This document shows, piece by piece, positions 17,841-20,740 of a stretch of 20,740 bases of DNA (positions are counted from its first letter, which is position 1; each line of letters opens with the position of its first letter). The position numbers and the translations under genes were made by a program. The stretch comes from Carex sylvatica (lineage: Eukaryota; Streptophyta; Magnoliopsida; Poales; Cyperaceae): contig CAXKVR010000145.1 in the NCBI GenBank assembly GCA_964058845.1, forward strand, positions 1 through 20,740. Reading direction: 5' to 3'. The notes under the pieces are model-generated. The model saw only the letters and a list, made by a program, of their open reading frames with translations. It ran no database searches and had not been told where the DNA came from.

Positions 17841-18390
17841 GGATCCTATAAGGTAACTCAAATTTTGAGTTTGGATTTGAATCAATTCGGTATGAAGTGG
17901 AATATACATAACTCTTTAAATCATGAGGAGGGTTCAAATGCACCCAAATTTTTGTGCATCCAAATGCACTTTATCTTTCAAATTATTTTTCTCTGTTTTC
18001 AAAGTCCGAATAGTCAATCCGAACCGTTAGATGCGATCTATATATTAAGATGTGCTTGGAGACCAAATTTTATATTTTTTGGAATTTTTTTACTATTTTT
18101 TTAGATTTATTGAAAATCGTTGTTTTTAGCAAATCTGGACCATAAAAAAACAGCGATTTTCAATAAATCTAAAAAAATAGTAAAACAATTCCAAAAAATG
18201 TAAAATTTGGTCTCCAAGCACATCTTAATATATAGATCGCATCTAACGGTTCGGATTAACTGTTTTGACTTTGAAAACGGAGATAAAAGATAGGGTGCAT
18301 TTGAACCCTCCTCTTAAATCATTTAATATTCATGCCGAAGCATATCGGATGGTCTGGATCCAAACTCAAAAATTGAGTTACCTTAGGTGA
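17841..18390. mobile_element. Foldback element, family F copy 2, interrupted by a MITE
   Basis: AGGTAACTCAAATTTTGAGT plus TTGGAT at 17851-17876 is matched in inverse at 18358-18383 with one mismatch. Further in, AATTCGGTATGAA pairs with TTCATGCCGAA-like sequence near 18329. These arms lie outside the TSDs of the Mutator-like MITE 17925-18313, so the arms belonged to an older element of about 150 bp that the MITE entered. The arm resembles that of the element at 13848-14053 (TCCGGATCYTMTAARGTAA, then TTTTGAGTTT and GAT). The outer limits are approximate. Confidence 0.7.
17925..18313. mobile_element. Mutator-like MITE, family E copy 2 (389 bp)
   Basis: Identical 9-bp TSDs TTAAATCAT lie at 17916-17924 and 18314-18322. 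The first 21 bases (GAGGAGGGTTCAAATGCACC plus C) are the exact inverse of the last 21. The element is almost one perfect hairpin, with arms meeting near 18115-18150 (AAAATCGTTGTTTTT against AAAAACAGCGATTTT). It is the sister of 11619-12003. The 103-codon plus frame at 17793-18104 covers its left arm and shares peptide-level similarity with the minus frame in the sister only because the DNA is shared. Confidence 0.93.
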
Positions 18391-18867
18391 TATTAATTCC
18401 TGTATTATGAAAACATTGCAGTGTCAGTGTGCATGTATAGTTAAGTCCCCAAGTGCGTATATATATATACATTTCATGTTTTTATATATCCAACCAAAAT
18501 TAACTAGTTGTTTTGAAGCTTTGAGTCTTTTATATGGAGAGCATTCTTCAATTTATTAAGTTAGATGTGATTATCAAAACATACATATGATTCTTGATTT
18601 GACATGTAAACCAAATATATTCATTTTGTATTTGTGGTCAAAATTCACAAATTAATTAAGACCCACGGATGCATCTAATCACTAATTTATTGTAGTTACA
18701 ATATGATATGATTAATGACATGTACAAAATGTATAAATTAAGCAAATCTAAGACAAAGAGTTGACCTTTTTTTTTTCTAAATGGCATGAGCACAAGAGTG
18801 CAAAAATATGGGATCCAAATCTGCTTATTTTCTTGAGAAAATGAACGCACTTCTTTTTTTTAGGTGC
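18391..18867. other. AT-rich spacer
   Basis: No gene is recognised. A short TA microsatellite lies near 18457-18470. Short frames are chance. Confidence 0.5.
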
Positions 18868-18870
18868 TTA

Positions 18871-19103
18871 TAATAGTGAAAAAAACTGAGATTAGAATCG
18901 GTTATTTACGCACATTATGATCGATTATTATAAACAATCGATTCTAATGATGCATATATTATGATCGGTTCACTAAAATGCCGATCTAAATAGTTTTTAG
19001 TATCATTTTTTTTGAAAAAACCGATCCAGGTAGGTATTAGTATCGGTGGTTTAATATAACCAATCCAGATAAGCCGATTCTAATTCTAGTTTTTCCACTA
19101 GTG
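18871..19103. mobile_element. CACTA-like MITE (233 bp)
   Basis: The right end, reverse-complemented, begins CACTAGTGGAAAAACTAG and continues ATTAGAATCGG. The left end TAATAGTGAAAAAAACTGAG continues ATTAGAATCGG, so the arms pair well but the left tip has lost the CACTA bases. TTA at 18868-18870 and 19104-19106 fits the 3-bp TSD of CACTA (En/Spm) elements. Several GATCGGTT/CCGATC motifs lie inside in both orientations. It is non-coding. Confidence 0.7.
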
Positions 19104-19106
19104 TTA

Positions 19107-19232
19107 TATAAATGAACCTTGTGCTTATATAGATAATCAGGTGTTTATATCAAAGATTTAGACTCTTGCTCTTCTATGATTACAGTGGACCCTATTTTTT
19201 TACTATATTGAATTATATTCTCTGTTACTTTT

Positions 19233-19267
<35 letters not shown>

Positions 19268-20454
19268 AAAGAAAAGAGTCATATTTTCAAGAATAAGAAC
19301 AGATTTGGATTCAAAAATAAGAACACTAATGATTCTTGATACTCTTAAAAACAAGTAAAGTTGTTTTAAAATATATGGAGTATTTTTCTGTTTGGCAATC
19401 TAGATAGAAGTACTATTTCACACACAGATTTGATGTTTATTGACAACTTTTTTATGCTAAACACACTTAAAACTATCCTCAGTCCCATAAATTATCAATT
19501 AAGAAAAAAAAGGTATTCTAACAAATTGCACATTAACAAATGATATAGAAAGTCCATGCGTGCAGCGTGCGCGCCCTCTTTTTTTTTTTCTCTCTTTTTT
19601 CTTTTTGAGAAATCGTGGGAGAAAGCATCCTCTATTTCACTCACAAGATACTCTAAGCCTCTCGCACACTCCAGCAAACATTTTTTCACTTTTAGAAACT
19701 AAAAAAAAAAAAGTTTAACGGAAAAGGGATAGATTTTGTTTTTTCAATCGTAAAGATGGAACTGAACCATTGTATATGTATTGGGACTGAATTAATAGTT
19801 TAATCTCAGTAGTTTTCAATAAGTTGTAGTGTGGGGTGTTCATAGAAAATTTGTAAAATAACATGATTTAATAAATAAATTTAGTGTATAAATTAATTTA
19901 CAGTTAGAAATTAATAAAATCAAACTAATTATTCAATCCCACTGATTTTCCACATTGTGTGGTCAGTGGTCACATTAGTATTTTCAAATAATTGGGATCC
20001 AACTATAGACTTGGTCCTTATGATCTATGCTCAATGAATCTGAATTATTGATTCGGTTCTATTCATTTACAAAAAAAAAAAAAATCATCTTGATTTCAAT
20101 AATTTGATTATTTAATTTCTAAAAGTAAAATTGGTGTCCAACATAAAAAAAGAACTAAACCCCACCTTGATAAGACCCATTTTTTTTTTTAAATATCAAT
20201 GTGGAAAAAAAATCAATTCTATCAAGTCATGAAAATGATAAGAACATTAAAACAACTTTTGATGGTTATCCAGTTACGTCTGTATTGTCCGTTATCGATC
20301 TTACCTGTTCGGTGATTTATGAAAAGAAAAGTCGTTCCAAACCTTTTTTTTTTTTTCTAAAAAAAACGAAATTACCGTTAAAAATAATTTTGAGTGGTAA
20401 GAAAGAAATTACCAGCGCAAGAAAAAACAAGAAGTAACCTCAACAGGAAACTAC
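19107..20454. other. Upstream region of the GH3-like gene
   Basis: This 1.3-kb stretch shows no delimitable transposon and no gene. It contains the AG microsatellite at 19235-19264, a GC-rich patch with CATGCGTGCAGCGTGCGCGC at about 19556-19575, and A or T homopolymers of about 10-14 near 19580, 20071 and 20343. A GATAAG I-box-like motif lies near 20169. I saw no canonical TGTCTC auxin element close to the start. A 78-codon plus frame (20201-20437) is Lys/Phe-rich and sits in the presumed promoter. Confidence 0.5.
19235..19264 (+). repeat. (AG)15 microsatellite
   Basis: Fifteen uninterrupted AG dinucleotides, followed by GGGG, about 1.4 kb upstream of the GH3-like start codon. Confidence 0.95.
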
Positions 20455-20472
20455 CCAATAAAATTTATAAAA
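20455..20472 (+). promoter_or_regulatory. Probable core promoter: CCAAT and TATA-like box
   Basis: CCAAT at 20455-20459 is followed closely by TTTATAAAA at 20464-20472. With normal plant spacing, transcription would begin near 20495-20510. That gives a leader of about 140 nt before the ATG. The leader is CT-rich (CTCTCTCGTCTTCTTC, CCTCTTCCTTCCTCTC), as is common for plant 5' leaders, and contains no upstream ATG. Confidence 0.5.
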
Positions 20473-20644
20473 CGACCCTCTCTCGTCTTCTTCGGATCCT
20501 TCCCTCTTCCTTCCTCTCTAAAGTTTAAACCTTTTCGCCACTACATAAAGCACCAGCCTCAGTCACTGTTCTCTACAATCTTTATCTCTATCTATAATTA
20601 CCACCTCCTTTAATTCACAAATTTATTACCAAAGAGAGAAGAAG

Positions 20645-20740
20645 ATGACGGTCTCTTGCATTGAAACTGTGATAGAACAGTTCGAAGAGATGACTAGGGA
20701 TCCCAGGAGAGTACAGAGAGAGACTCTGAGGAAGGTTCTA
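20645..20740 (+). CDS. GH3-family acyl-acid amido synthetase, N-terminus (JAR1-like), truncated by window end
   Basis: The ATG at 20645 opens a frame of 32 codons that runs off the window. It begins MTVSCIETVIEQFEEMTRDP and continues RRVQRETLRKVL. The pattern (V)IE-F-EMTR-----VQ--TL--IL is the start of plant GH3 proteins. The IEQFEEMTR / QRETL form is closer to the JAR1 (GH3.11) branch than to the auxin-conjugating branch. Full GH3 enzymes have about 575-610 residues. They adenylate a carboxylic acid hormone with ATP and transfer it to an amino acid; for JAR1 this is jasmonate to isoleucine, giving the active JA-Ile, generally regarded as cytosolic. None of the ATP-binding motifs lies in the window, so the substrate cannot be inferred directly. 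The start is supported by A at -3, the absence of an upstream ATG in the leader, and a sharp rise in GC and codon quality. The gene looks intact as far as visible. Confidence 0.8.
   Translation, partial: MTVSCIETVIEQFEEMTRDPRRVQRETLRKVL

Overview
This window looks like AT-rich intergenic DNA of a flowering plant. The only convincing host gene is cut by the right edge. It starts at 20645 and encodes the N-terminus of a GH3-family acyl-acid amido synthetase, closest by eye to the JAR1 (jasmonoyl-isoleucine synthetase) branch. The plant assignment rests on this gene, an L1-type LINE remnant with a plant-style zf-RVT domain, and a dense set of plant-type DNA transposons. Several features recall monocot genomes, but I cannot fix the species.

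The rest is a stack of short non-autonomous transposons, most bounded by reading terminal inverted repeats (TIRs) and target-site duplications (TSDs) directly. Mutator-like elements with 9-bp TSDs lie at 1046-1249, 3278-3478, 7163-7320, 8314-9634, 10600-11012 and 17925-18313, with a sister of the last at 11619-12003. hAT-like elements with 8-bp TSDs lie at 4058-4821, 5229-6297 (inside an older one at 5165-6612), 14743-15273, 16629-17064 and 17617-17778. A CACTA-like element with a 3-bp TSD lies at 18871-19103. Further foldback elements without a clear TSD lie at 1760-1983, 13607-13751, 13848-14053, 16369-16601 and 17841-18390. A decayed LINE 3' end is on the minus strand at 2507-3083, and a possible second LINE 3' tail is at about 12480-12814.

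Two nested insertions can be resolved: a hAT element in an older hAT-like element, and a Mutator-like MITE inside a foldback element whose diverged relative lies near 13.9 kb. The largest element, 8314-9634, has long unequal arms rich in AAGTCGCAG hairpins. Its core holds two 126-bp tandem units that read open on both strands.

All open frames of 60-144 codons outside the GH3 start fall in repeats, homopolymers or AT-rich spacer and are judged non-coding. No tRNA, rRNA, CRISPR array, intact transposase or intact reverse transcriptase was seen.
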